NCBI GenBank assembly: GCA_012845835.1
Contig: JABAKD010000025.1
Coordinates: 17,235,976 to 17,299,975 of the forward strand
From: Undaria pinnatifida
Taxonomy: Eukaryota; Sar; Phaeophyceae; Laminariales; Alariaceae
DNA: 64,000 nucleotides
Direction of reading: 5' to 3'
Position 1 is the first letter of the stretch; the number at the start of each line of letters is the position of its first letter. Made by a program: the position numbers and the translations under genes. The notes beneath the pieces are model-generated. The model did no database searches. It had not been told where the DNA came from and saw only the letters and a list, made by a program, of their open reading frames with translations. This document shows, one piece after another, positions 10,591-20,340 of the stretch.

Positions 10591-11640
10591 TTACGCTATC
10601 TTGTGACGGCCATTGGAAGGCCCACAAATTTCAAGACGATGATGGCCAGACCCAGACTCCAGTCTCTTGGGCATGACGCCCCCTCTTCCCCTCCTACCCC
10701 CCCCTCCCCCTTCCCCCCCCCCATCCCCCCCTCCCCCCTCTCCCCCTCCCCCCTCCCCCCCTCTCCCCTCCCCCCCCCCATCCCCCCCTCCCCCCTCTCC
10801 CCCTCCCCCCTCCCCCCCTCTCCCCTCCCCCCCTCCCCCCCCCCTCCTCCCTCTTCCCCTCCCCCCCCTCCCCCCTCTTCCCCTCCCCCTTCCCCCCGGC
10901 CGCTTAGAGATGCTGACGGTGGATGGCGCTGCCGCAGCCTTTGCGCGTCGCTCTGCAGCTTTGAGACTCTCTTTTTCATGCCAATTCCGCATGAACGACT
11001 CGGCTCCCTCCTCTACTCGTCGAAACCATCTGCCGGCCTGTTAAGTAACCTTTCGCCACCCTTCGAATTTCATTCCAAAGACCGACATATCCTCCTTCAG
11101 ATGAGCCATCCAGTCCTTCTCTTGCCCCCCTGAGTAGCCCTTACCACCAACAAGCTCCCCAAACATTACCCTCTGTGGCTCCCCCATAAGTGCTACGAAT
11201 CCCGCAAACAATGTCCTCCGTTCGTGCACTATCGCCTCTATTCTTTCGGAAGCTGTCTTGGCAAGCGCGTCGGCGTATGATAGGGTGTAGTCGTCGCGTT
11301 TCCGTTTCCGCCATCCGAGGCATCGGAGGAGCATGGAGCGGTGAACCCGTCGTAGCCTGTCATTGTCAGGCTTGTTCGGGCTCCACGCCATGCAACCGTA
11401 AAGCAGTGTCTCGACCACCTCAGCTTTCAGCAACCGCACCTTCAACCGTAAGCGCACGCCTGGGCGATCATAGGTTTCCATCTTGTACCGCTCTAAGCAC
11501 ACGCAGGCCCTCTAAAGACGCCGCGTTATTTCAATGCTAAGGTCTCTGTCTGCGGTGATAGCCCCGCCCAAGTACACAAACTCGATTGTTTGTTTATATA
11601 CCTGGTCGGCTGCATTGATTGTGGAGGACACCTTCATTAT
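10591..11640 (-). pseudogene. Non-LTR retrotransposon (LINE) remnant, C-terminal part of ORF2
   Basis: One minus-strand frame runs from about 11640 to 10591 and reads as the tail of a LINE endonuclease/reverse-transcriptase. It starts with a thumb-like IEFVYLGGAITADRDL, then LKVRLLKAEVVETLLYGC, then the conserved DRLRRVHRSMLLRCLGWRKR, DALAKTASERIEAIVHER and RVMFGELVGGK blocks, then an RNWHEKESLKAAERRAKA tail. Stops at 11041-11043 and near 11506 interrupt it, and the catalytic palm is absent, so it is a 5'-truncated dead copy. The C-terminus passes into an Arg/Gly-rich stretch encoded by a simple repeat (10690-10895). Family assignment rests on these blocks; no target-site duplication was found. 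Confidence 0.75.
10685..10900. repeat. (CCCCCCTCC)-type low-complexity tract
   Basis: C/T-only sequence on the plus strand built from CCCCCCTCCCC and CCCCTCTCC variants. On the minus strand it is the Gly/Arg-rich end of the LINE frame. Confidence 0.85.
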
Positions 11641-11940
11641 TATATTTATACCTGGTAAGTGCAAAATGTTCCCCTTTGGAGACGTGGTGACTCGAGGCTG
11701 ACAATCTTCATCTATGACTTAGTGGGAGACGCGTAGGATGAACATGGTGCATGGAGTGTTAGGCCTGGAAAATTATTTGGGTGTATCAGTATTGGCGGTA
11801 TAGACGATGGACCCCCCTCCTAAAATACGAACAATGTCGTCTACGCTTCCCGAGATTTTCCTTTTCATACGCGCTATTCATTAATTATTTCGTGTGGATG
11901 TACGTCACGCCGCTCTGAACCCTTCCGTGCACCATTAGAC
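11640..11940. other. No gene recognised
   Basis: It lies between the LINE remnant and a repeat fragment. The 9-mer TACCTGGTA occurs at 11649. Nothing else is supportable. Confidence 0.4.
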
Positions 11941-11944
11941 GTTT

Positions 11945-12180
11945 TTTTTGGGGGGGTTGCCGTTACTACACGATGGAGGCACACCGTTTTTTTTTGTTTT
12001 TTCGGGCACAGTATTATTGGCGCTAACGGGGCCAAAGCGAAAAAAAAAAAAAAAAAAAAGCATAATACCCCCTTTTGACTACAACGTGGGGGACGGTATC
12101 CCCCCAATATATACAAAGGTGTATCCTCTACCCCTTCTTGACCACATTTTGTCCCCCCTTCGACCGAACACCATACTGAG
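11945..12180 (-). repeat. Fragment of the 16.6-16.8 kb repeat, upstream of UPF3
   Basis: Its reverse complement matches about 16600-16800, including the order TGTTCGGTCGAAGG, GACAAAATGTGGTCAAGA, GGTAGAGGATAC and CAAAAGGGGGTATTAT. A 20-bp A run interrupts it. It ends about 100 bp before the UPF3 start codon and may overlap that gene's promoter. Confidence 0.7.
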
Positions 12181-12283
12181 AGGCAGAGCACCATCGGGGA
12201 CTTGCCTGGCTACCTTGCCACTCCGCAGGTCACCCCTACCTCCTCGATACTAGCGCAAGCGAAAAAGTACTACTGTCTCCGCC

Positions 12284-13735
12284 ATGGTGAGCAGCGTGGC
12301 GAAGAAGAATCCTTCCACCAAGGGAAAATCATCGTCCTCAAGGGTGAAGAAGGCCAAGAAGCCGCTGAAGCCGCCTCTGCTGCAGGTGGTGGTTCGCCGC
12401 CTTCCCCACCAGATGAAAGAGGAGGAGTTCCTCACCGCTCTAGAGGCGGCGGCCATGGATGCGGGAATGGGAGTGCGGGGCTGCTCGTGGGACCTGATTT
12501 ACTTTACTCTCGGCAAGATGAGCAAGAAGAGGGGCACGGTGACGGGCACAGGCTATCTGCACATCGACCGCGCCCGAGGCGGGACTGCGGACCTTACCCT
12601 GATGAAGCTGCGAGCCGCGGTGTTCGCGTCTGACGCTCTGACGGCGGCCGCGAAAGACAGCAAACCCAGCGAGAAGAGTGCCGCCGGTCCGATGGTTGAG
12701 GCGGCTCCGTTTCAGAAGCTGTTCAAGCAAAACCCCAAGCGGGACGCGCGCGTGGGTACGATTGAAAAAGACGCGGACTACAAAGCGTTCTGCGCATCTT
12801 TGAAGTCACCTGCGCCACCCCTACCCAGCGCCGACATCCAGGCGGATATCCGCGAGTCCGAGGGGAAGGGAGAGCCGAAGCCGCAGAACGCTCTCCTGGA
12901 TTTCCTCAAAAAGCGGGGAGCCAAGAAAACGCGGGACTCCCTTCGCGCGGTGGCGGTCGGCACCGCGCACAGCTCGAGGGCTGGAAGCCGAAGAGTTTCG
13001 AGCGTGTCCGGTACTCCTAGTGGTTCTTTTTCTGGTTCAACTGCGACGTCAGCGGGGGTGTCGGGAGGAACGTCGTCGGCGACGAGAACATCGAGGACGG
13101 GGTCTCTGACCCCGACCAAAATCGCCACCTCGCGGGCTGCGCCAGCCTCGGACCCGACGGAAAAGCCCAAGAAGGACGGCGAGAAGGAGACGTCGTCGAG
13201 GGGCGGCGGTAGTAGTCGAGCACCTCGCGGGGGCTCGACCACGACGTCGCGGCAACCGCCTCCTCCTCCTCCTCCTCCTCCTCCTCCTCCGCCGCCGCCG
13301 CCGCCGCCGCCGCCGGACTCGATGAAGCCGTCCCGATCGGGGATCGCATCAGCGACGACGGCGCCAGCATCCACAAGTCGAACCTCTGCCGCGGAAACTA
13401 AGGGTCGCGCGGTCACGAAAAGCGGCGGCGTTCGGACAACGCAAAGGAGCGGTAAGACTGCCTCGGCTTCGTCAGCGCCGGCAACTGGTGCCATTTCTGC
13501 TGCACGGCCGGCGGCCATCCTGGCCAAATCGAGCGAACCGAAAGCGAAAAGTGATCAGGACGCTGCCGTGATTACGAACGCTTCGAATTATACGTCGTCC
13601 CCCCGGAGCGACGGCGGCGGCAGCGGCGGCGACGTTATTAGAGGTGCCGGTAGCGGAAGGAGGGGCCGGACGGGCGGGAGATCAAGCAGTAGCAGCAAGG
13701 CAGACGGTGGTGGAAGTGGCCGCGCCGACGCTTAG
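12284..13735 (+). CDS. UPF3: UPF3 nonsense-mediated mRNA decay factor (Smg-4/UPF3 family)
   Basis: An intact intronless frame of 483 codons. Residues 35-50 (VVVRRLPHQMKEEEFL) match the start of the UPF3 RNP-like domain, which in known family members binds UPF2. LIYFTLGKMSKK follows, then the family signature APFQKLF at about 140 and KRDARVGTIEKDADYKAF at about 152-170, then LLDFLKKRGAKK at about 204-215, matching the LLSFLK block of animal UPF3. Beyond about residue 225 the protein is low-complexity Ser/Thr/Arg/Gly with a proline run (residues 325-344) made by adjoining CCT and CCG repeats. I see no clear exon-junction-complex binding motif at the C-terminus. The start fits because only basic residues precede the domain and the context is GCCATGG. 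Expected location is nucleus and cytoplasm. The stop region is duplicated downstream. Confidence 0.9.
   Translation: MVSSVAKKNPSTKGKSSSSRVKKAKKPLKPPLLQVVVRRLPHQMKEEEFLTALEAAAMDAGMGVRGCSWDLIYFTLGKMSKKRGTVTGTGYLHIDRARGGTADLTLMKLRAAVFASDALTAAAKDSKPSEKSAAGPMVEAAPFQKLFKQNPKRDARVGTIEKDADYKAFCASLKSPAPPLPSADIQADIRESEGKGEPKPQNALLDFLKKRGAKKTRDSLRAVAVGTAHSSRAGSRRVSSVSGTPSGSFSGSTATSAGVSGGTSSATRTSRTGSLTPTKIATSRAAPASDPTEKPKKDGEKETSSRGGGSSRAPRGGSTTTSRQPPPPPPPPPPPPPPPPPPPPDSMKPSRSGIASATTAPASTSRTSAAETKGRAVTKSGGVRTTQRSGKTASASSAPATGAISAARPAAILAKSSEPKAKSDQDAAVITNASNYTSSPRSDGGGSGGDVIRGAGSGRRGRTGGRSSSSSKADGGGSGRADA
13257..13314 (+). repeat. Compound (CCT)n(CCG)n microsatellite in UPF3 coding sequence
   Basis: Ten or so CCT triplets pass directly into CCG triplets, all read as proline. 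Because both are three-base units, length change keeps the frame. Confidence 0.9.
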
Positions 13736-13850
13736 AGGTGTCGTTGACTTTCCTCAAAGCCGCCCTTGTTTTTTTTTGCACGGTGCGACGCTTAGAGGTG
13801 TTGTTGCTCTGCCTTAGAACTGGTCTTGGTTTGTTTTTTGCACGGGTCGT
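13727..13850 (+). repeat. Tandem duplication (about 61 bp) spanning the UPF3 stop codon
   Basis: CGACGCTTAGAGGTGT at the end of the gene recurs 61 bp later, and both copies continue with a similar TTG...CTTG...TTTTTTGCACGG stretch. The duplication lies in the 3' UTR and includes a second copy of the stop. Confidence 0.75.
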
Positions 13851-14225
13851 GTGGCAGGGTATGTACGTACGTAGAAGTAGAGCTTCTCGATTTGGATTTT
13901 TGTGCAGGTGAAAATGAAAGCCGTTCGTTTCGTCGGACTCGGCTTTTCCTTGGAAACTTGGAGCGTTTTGTTTTTTTCTCTCTCTTTCAGCGACAGGTGT
14001 ACTCTTGCCAAATCATCGGCCAGCGCCGTCCGCCGAAATATACGATCAGTGCTCTGAGGAAACGCGCCAACGTCGCTCGACGATTATTCCCTCTTCCTTC
14101 CACCTCAATATGTTTGGTGATCCCAAGCTATAGGTACGCGTACTACGAAAGAGGTGCACCACTTTTTTTCTGAAGTTCCTCAATTTTTAGGAGCTTAAGA
14201 CCTCTCCCAAAATAATAATTTGGAA
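13850..14225. other. UPF3 downstream flank, no gene recognised
   Basis: A weak plus frame (13826-14173) has no recognisable domain and is probably fortuitous. No strong polyadenylation signal was identified. Confidence 0.35.
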
Positions 14226-14259
14226 AAAAAAAAAAAACATGGTCTGTCGACGACGCCAT

Positions 14260-14629
14260 TTGTTAAGGTATTAGTGGGGTATTAGTCCGTTTGACCACTT
14301 GCAAAAGGTTGACCGATAGCTTACCCAAACTAAGCCTTATAACACTCTCCCCCCCTGAAACGGCGGGATAGCAGGTCGGCCGGATATACGGCGGACCTGT
14401 CTATTATCCAAGCGGTTTCATTTCCTGGGTATACTGGGGAGAGTGTTCAAGTTCGACAGGGGGAAAGTCTAAAAAAGCTTATTATGGTGGATGTGGGAGT
14501 TGAACCCACGACCCAAAACACCCATGTATTGCCGACGACGCCATTTGTTAAGGAATTAGTGGGGTATTAGTCCGTGCGACCACTTGCAAAATGTTAACCC
14601 ATAGCTTACCCAAACTAAGCCTTATAACA
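14260..14629 (+). mobile_element. TRIM-like miniature LTR element A
   Basis: Two nearly identical terminal repeats, 14260-14344 and 14546-14629 (about 85 bp, TGTTAAGG...CTTATAACA), flank about 200 bp of non-coding interior. The interior holds GTGGGAGTTGAACCCACG (about 14492), the complement of a tRNA T-arm plus 3' acceptor side. The block GACGACGCCATT sits before both LTRs, and part of the interior (CATGGTCTGTCGACGACG) also precedes the first LTR. This suggests a once-longer tandem array, which TRIMs are known to form. Confidence 0.7.
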
Positions 14630-14634
14630 ATACC

Positions 14635-16620
14635 TTCCCTTGACTTCCTTGACCAATTCTGACACCTTCAAAAACGAGTACAGCGAGGACGGCTGCACGC
14701 CGCGCGTCACTGCCCAACGGCGCGAATAGACCACGAGCGGAACATCCAGCAGATGCGAGTAGCTGCGGTCGTTTCTCTCCGAAAAATGACGGAATAGCAA
14801 ACAATCTAAACAAAACTCGTGTCTCGGCACGAACGAATGCTACTACTGGCAAATATATTTGTTTCTTGGGAAACGGAATGGGAGAACCAGAGCACATAAC
14901 CTTCTACTACCAGGTGTTATAAAGCTTAGGTTGGATGAGCTATTTATTGGTTAGTACTGTGCAATTGGTCAAACGGACTAATACCCCACTAATTCCTTAA
15001 CAAATGGCGTCGTCAACAGACCATGGGTTTTTTGGGTCGTGGGTTCAAATCCCACCAACCACAATAATAAACTTTTTCAGACTTTCTCCATGTCGAACTT
15101 GAAAAATACTCTCTCCGGTATACCCAGGAAAAAACCCGCTTGGATATTGACAGGTGTCCTCCCGTATATCCGGCCGACCTGGTATCCCGTCGTTTCAGGG
15201 GGGAAGAGTGTTATAAGTTCTTAGTTTGGGTAAGCTATTGGTTAACCTTTTGCAAGTGGCCAAACGGATTAATACCCCACTAATGCCTTAACACAAGCGC
15301 GTGCTACTCGGGGTGCTGTGCTCGCTGCGTCGTTGTCGGGCCGGGGGGAAACGCACGCGCATATTGAAGCGATCACAACGAAGACAATAACCAACGGTAC
15401 AGCAAGCCTGTGCCCATGGTTGTTGAAGATCAAAGCTATTGCATCCTCTTATCCATCGCCGAGAACGCTGCGAGTATGATATGATACGAAAGGGTATGAT
15501 ATATACACGTACTACAACAACAGGAGTATATGTCCCCCTAAGTGCCGGTTGCCCCTGTGAAATCGCTTGGCACAGACGTGTACAACAACCAGTGCTGGAA
15601 GCACAGAGAGTAGTGCCGGTTGTCACTACAATAGTCACAGTATGTACGTATTTACGGCTCTCACATACCGGCACTATAGGGGACCAGTACACCATCCACT
15701 GGTACGTACGAGTACTACTGGTTGGTGGTGCTGCTTGCCGCCTCTGTATTATGTTTCTCCTTTTTTCCCTTCGTTTGTGTTCGCTTTAAGTATGTTGTTT
15801 TTCCTTGCCATGGGTTCGCGGGCGAGGGGCACACGGGATTGGGGAGGGGGGGGGTTACTCACTTCACAATGGGCATCGTTTGCACAGCACCGAAGCCGCA
15901 AGCAGCACCACCAGTACTAGTATATACGAGTGGTGTACTGGTCCCTCAATAGTGCTGGCATGTGCCAGTCGTATATACCGGCACTATTATAACGACAATC
16001 GGCACTACTCGCTATACATCAAATGCTGGTTGTTGTACATAGCAGGAACACAGCGTGCCAGGCGGTCAACCGGCACTATGGGGGGACATCTACAGCTGTT
16101 GTATTACGTGTATCCTCATATTGTATAATTTCATACAATATCATAAACCTTCGCAGCGTTTTCGGTGATGGGTAAAATTATGCAACTGCTTTGATTTTCA
16201 ACAACCATGGGCACAGGCTTGCTGCTTCGTATGCCGTTGGATGTTGCCTTCGTTGTGAATCCTTCGATGTGCGCGTGTGTTCCCTCCGGCCCGACAACGA
16301 CGCACCGAGCACAGCACCTCGAGTAGCACGTGCCTGGTAGTAAATGGTTCTGTGTTCTGGTTCTCCAATTCCATTTATCAAGAAGCAAATATATTTATTT
16401 GTCACTGGCTTTCTTTCGTGCTTAGATATTTTGTCTAGATTGTTTGCTATTCCGTCATTTTTCGGAGAGAAACGACCGCAGCTACTCGCATCTGCTGGAT
16501 GTTCCGCTCGTGGTCTATTTGCGCCGTTGGCCGGTGACGTGCAGCCGTCCTCGCTGTACTCGTTTTTGAAGTTGTCAGAATTGGTCAAGGGAGTCAAGGG
16601 ATGGTACGGTGTTCGGTCGA
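14635..16620. mobile_element. Foldback-like element with about 700 bp inverted arms
   Basis: The right arm (about 15888-16620) is the reverse complement of the left arm (14635-14914 plus 15294-15755). Matching blocks include CGACCGCAGCTACTCGCA with GCATCTGCTGGATGTTCC, CCATGGGCACAGGCTTGC, and the GTGCCGGT-rich inner part. The left arm is split by TRIM element B. About 130 bp of unpaired spacer (15756-15887) lies in the centre. No intact protein is present; a frame in the arms (RHFSERNDRSYSHLLDVP) is conserved in both but shifted by a 7-bp length difference. Confidence 0.75.
14915..15293 (-). mobile_element. TRIM-like miniature LTR element B, inserted in foldback arm
   Basis: Same family as 14260-14629 but on the opposite strand. 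The terminal repeats are 14915-15002 and 15209-15293. The interior again carries the tRNA-half-like sequence, here reading GGGTTCAAATCCC (15043-15056), with a good pol III B-box form. It interrupts a sequence that is continuous in the other foldback arm at about 16330, so it inserted after the arms existed. Confidence 0.75.
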
Positions 16621-17009
16621 AGGAGGGACAAATGTGGTCAAGAAGGGGTAGAGGATACATTTTTGCTGATTTTGGGGGGATACGTCCCCCACGTTGTGTT
16701 CAAAAGGGGGTATTATATTGCCCTCTCTTTCTCTTCGGCCCCGTTGGCGCCTATACTGTGCCCGAAACAACAAAAGAATGGTGTACGTGCTCGGCATGGG
16801 CTGCGGGTGTCATGTCAGCGTGTCAGAATTGAACTTTAACCCGTTTGGGGCAAGCGCGGGCACGTTCCGCGGGCGTGTTTTTTTCCCTGTGCCCCCAGAT
16901 GACCGAAAACCCCGGGGGTATACCCCCCTTTCACCATTTCCTTTTACAAATTATGTAATGTTGCGTATGTATGCCATCTGATGTGTAGTGCTTGTTCCCG
17001 TCATTAATA
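16620..17009 (+). repeat. Repeat unit shared with 11945-12180, then unassigned flank
   Basis: About 16600-16800 is the plus-strand copy of the fragment upstream of UPF3. From 16800 to the LTR I recognise nothing. Confidence 0.5.
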
Positions 17010-17276
17010 TGTTAAGATACGGCCTCGAAAGACCTGTAATTATCCGAATTGAGATCATTTGGATGGGTTTCGTATTAAAGGGTTGGCGTTCATATTCGGG
17101 ATAGCCAGGAAATAGATCGGAGACACGAGCCTCCGATTTCGGAAACCATCTGGGGCTCAGGTGAAATCAAATAAAGCTACGTATCTACGAAGGCTAAGAA
17201 GTGAGTACTCTCCGAGGACCTGCTCAATTGGCAGACCTGCAGGGGACACTCTGTGTTTCCGACCAATACCCTTACA
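17010..17276 (+). repeat. 5' LTR of the retrotransposon
   Basis: 267 bp, beginning TGTTAAGATACGG and ending CCCTTACA. It matches 25015-25284 throughout, with roughly 10% differences and small indels, so insertion is not recent. No primer-binding site is obvious just inside it. Confidence 0.85.
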
Positions 17277-17299
17277 TTATGGCGTCGTCGGCAGGACAA

Positions 17300-19163
17300 A
17301 ACGACCGCTACGGGGAGTGATCGTGTTTTGTCTCCGGGGACGTATGTGGTGTTGGACGTGGTTCGGGTGGCGGCGAATGAGCAATTTCCGGCCCTCATTC
17401 CTGCGTTGTACCCTGATTCGAAGGCAACGGGCCCGCGGCCATACGCCTCGTTGGATGCTAAGCGCATAATAAGACACCTGCCGCCAACGGCGAACCATTT
17501 TTTTCTCTGCCTGTTTCTTCGACGGGAGCGCGGTCACCCGCCCCGTCGGGGCCCCGGCCCACCGATCATGGGCGCGGCCAGAGCCAAGTGCCGCCCCAGT
17601 CGCTTTCGTGGCAGACGGGATCGAGCCATCATCCAACTGTCACGCCCATCGATGATTCATCTGACCCTTGGCTTCACCACATATCGAACTGGTGGCCACT
17701 AGAAGAGAATCATCATGAAGAAGTTTTCACCGTTAGTGCGTCGTTTAAGACAGACGACTCTCCCCTTTGGAGCGGCCTCCTTTCACCTCGCGCTGATGCC
17801 CTCCGAGAAAACCGGGGGCTTTGCCTCAACCGCCATGAAGAATCATTCCTTCAAGCATTATAGGCATCCTTTCATTACTGCGAGTGGCTGCTTGAACCCT
17901 GAACTTGGCCAACTTGGCGACGATGACACACACCGACGTTGGCAAGCACGCATGGTCTGCTACTGCCGAGACGACAAATCTTTTTGCCCGAACAACCACT
18001 AGGAAAATCGTCGCCATCTTTCGGATCAATCACGAGGGTACCATCAGGATCAGGGCCAGGTAAACTGTCACAACGATACCACATACACGTGGGGTCACCA
18101 TGGTGGTATCCCGCGCTCGCCTGCCCCTTCTGCCCCCGCTCTTGCTCCTCGAATGGCTTTGGGGCCGCCCATAAACCGGGTGGAAATACTTACGCACGCC
18201 AGCCTGGCACATTCCGTAACGGCAATCGACAGCTCGACGGCGGTACGGCACCGTCGACAACACCGTCGGAAGCATCTCTTTTGGTTCTAAAAGATGCTCG
18301 TGTTCCTGTTGCTAGCCTGTCCAATAACGCAGCACAGATTGCCTCTGTCAAGAGCCCACGGGCTCCTACGCCGTCTGCGGACAATTCTCACGGTGTAGTA
18401 CCGGTGGCGGGAACTAGCGCTTCGAGCGTGGTTCCCCCCAGCCAGGTAATTTTTGTTTCGATGGCGAGAACGCGCGGTTCCAGCGACGTTCCCCTCGGTC
18501 ATGGTCTGAGTTCGACGACGGGAACCGCGATTTCAGCGCCGTTTCCCTCAGCCGCGGCATAAACTCGGCAATGGGGGTACGCGCTCCGAACGCCGCCCCC
18601 ATCAACCATGGCACGGGAGCCTGCGCTTTGCGCGCTCCCCCCCAGGCACGCGTCGCCCAGCAATATCGCTGCGGTGACGGCCCGTCGCCTTTTTACGCGA
18701 ACGTGTCCATCCCCCCCTCTCCCTGACCAGGCGGTGGCGGTCGGTTTGCGGTGTGGGACGGCCGACCCTCAAACACTTTTTCTGACCACGAGGTGGCGGT
18801 CGGTTTGAGGTGTGGGAATGCCAACACTAAAGCATCGAGATCTTTTGCGAGGCTCGATCTGGTGTTTGCTCACGATAGCAGCAAGCGCTCTGCTTCTTTT
18901 TCCATCAAGGAGGGGTCGACAAGATTAGCTACCTCGTCTCCCTTCTCCAAGAGGCCTGACGGAGAAGAGCCTCCTCGGGTAAAAACTTTATTGCCACCTG
19001 CCCGAGCCCCGCTCCAGAAGACGCCCACAGGGTCTACGGACCCTGCTTTGTCTTTTAGCACACTAACCCACGTATTTCAGGCTACGTCTGCCCCAGTAGC
19101 ACAAGAAGAAGATCCGACACTGCGCGACGGGCCAGTGGTGACGCCACGGCCTCCTGCCTGATC
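17300..19163 (+). pseudogene. gag-like / N-terminal polyprotein remnants
   Basis: Consecutive coding-like fragments change frame. The first reads SPGTYVVLDVVRVAANEQ (from about 17331), the second SSDPWLHHISNWWPLEENH (about 17660), and the third is a long Ser/Pro-rich piece at 17939-18562. After the stop at 18560 the frame shifts, ending in SSFSKRPDGEEPP-like sequence before 19163. No capsid or zinc-knuckle motif is seen. Assignment to gag rests on position after the 5' LTR and on composition. Confidence 0.4.
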
Positions 19164-19280
19164 AGCTGGACGCTATTCCCGTAAAATTACGGAAGAGTCA
19201 CGTCTCTCGTCAAGCAGACACAGCGCAGAGCCCGCTCCCCTTCGGGCGCAGTTAGAGCAGTTTTCTTGCCATTATACGTC

Positions 19281-19850
19281 CAAGAGCGAAGAGGCCACGA
19301 CGCGAGAAACCGTGGGTTCGGACTCGCGTCGTGCTCCCGAGGCCTGGTGTTCCTGAGGGGGGCACTACAGGCCCAACGTGCCGAGGACTGGTGTTCCCAG
19401 AGGGAGACATTGCAGACCCAAATGCCCAACAAGGCTACCGACGAGTTGGCACCGTTCGGACTCTTTTTCGGGTGCAGTGAGGGCGGCTTCTTACGAGTTT
19501 CTCCCAGCGTGTGAGGAGGACCCGAGGCGAGAAACCGCGGGTTAGGACTCGCATCACGCCCCCGAGACCTGGTGTTCCCGCAAGGGAACACTACAGGCCC
19601 AAAGAGCCGAGGACTGGTGTTCCCAGAAGGGGACATTGCAGACCCAAATGTCCAACGAGGCTACCGACGGGTTGGTACCGTCGGTTTTTGCCATTTTTTG
19701 GGCGCAGTTAGAGCGAATTCGCGCGTTTTTCCGCCAACGAGCGAAGAAGACCCGAGGCGAGAAACCACGGGTTCGGATTCGCGTCGTGCTCCCCAAGCCT
19801 GGTGTTCCCGGACGGGGACATTGCAGGCCCAAATTCCAACACGGCTTTTG
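19281..19850 (+). repeat. Tandem repeats of about 230 bp inside the retrotransposon
   Basis: Three units begin near 19281, 19515 and 19750. Each has CGAGAAACC..GGGTT, then CCTGGTGTTCCCG, then ACAGGCCCAA. Within each unit a GGTGTTCC...GGCCCAA half-unit is itself repeated. Confidence 0.8.
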
Positions 19851-20340
19851 ACCCTTCTCTCGAATACTCCACAGACAAAGTGGTGTTGTTTTGGCAGCCC
19901 CCATCCTATTTTTCACAGTGGTCCCCTTCGTCGTTTGTCGTGGACGGCGTGCCATATTCCTGCTCGGAGCAGTATATGATGGCCGAAAAGACCAGGCTTT
20001 TCCCAAACCATCGAGCAATGGAGCTCATCATGTCGTCGCCTAGTCCAAGCACACGCAAATGCGTTGGCTGAGGCGTGCGCAACTTTGAAACCGGTGTTGG
20101 GGATAGAGAGAAGCAAAACGCCGTGTTATCTGGCACCTACGCCAAATTCACGCAGAATCCGGCCATAAAAAAATCACCTTTTTAGCTCTAACAACAAGCT
20201 TCTGGCTGAATCCAGCCCCCTGGACCCAGTGTGGGGCATTGGTCTCCGGGAGGCTGATCCCAGGGCCAACAACCCATGCCAGGGGAGAGGGAAAACTTGC
20301 TCGATGAGGCACTTTCTGCCGTTTGCGAAGATATATGCGA
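19849..20340 (+). pseudogene. NADAR (YbiA-like) domain, frameshifted
   Basis: NADAR-family proteins are N-glycosidases of the riboflavin-intermediate and ADP-ribose type. Frame 2 (19849-20184) reads VLFWQPPSYFSQWSPSSF, then the family's SEQYMMAEKTRLF block with the conserved E and K, SPSPSTRKCVG, a stop at 20069-20071, then GVRNFETGVGDREKQNAV and KFTQNPAI. Frame 3 takes over at 20190: NNKLLAESSPLDPVWGIGL followed by READPRANNP, the diagnostic E-x-S-P-x-D-x-x-WGIGL block. The end (ERENLLDEALSAVCEDI) is back in frame 2. So all the main blocks are present in order but need two frame changes and one stop read through. It lies inside an LTR element and not in a host gene. Confidence 0.7.

Noticed and set aside
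12778-13527. 249-codon minus-strand frame opposite UPF3
   Set aside because: It is the antisense shadow of the GC-rich UPF3 coding sequence; its glycine and glutamate runs mirror the proline repeat.
14480-14520. Functional tRNA gene in the TRIM elements
   Set aside because: Only the T arm and a few acceptor-like bases are tRNA-like; no matching 5' acceptor strand or D arm is present in either copy.
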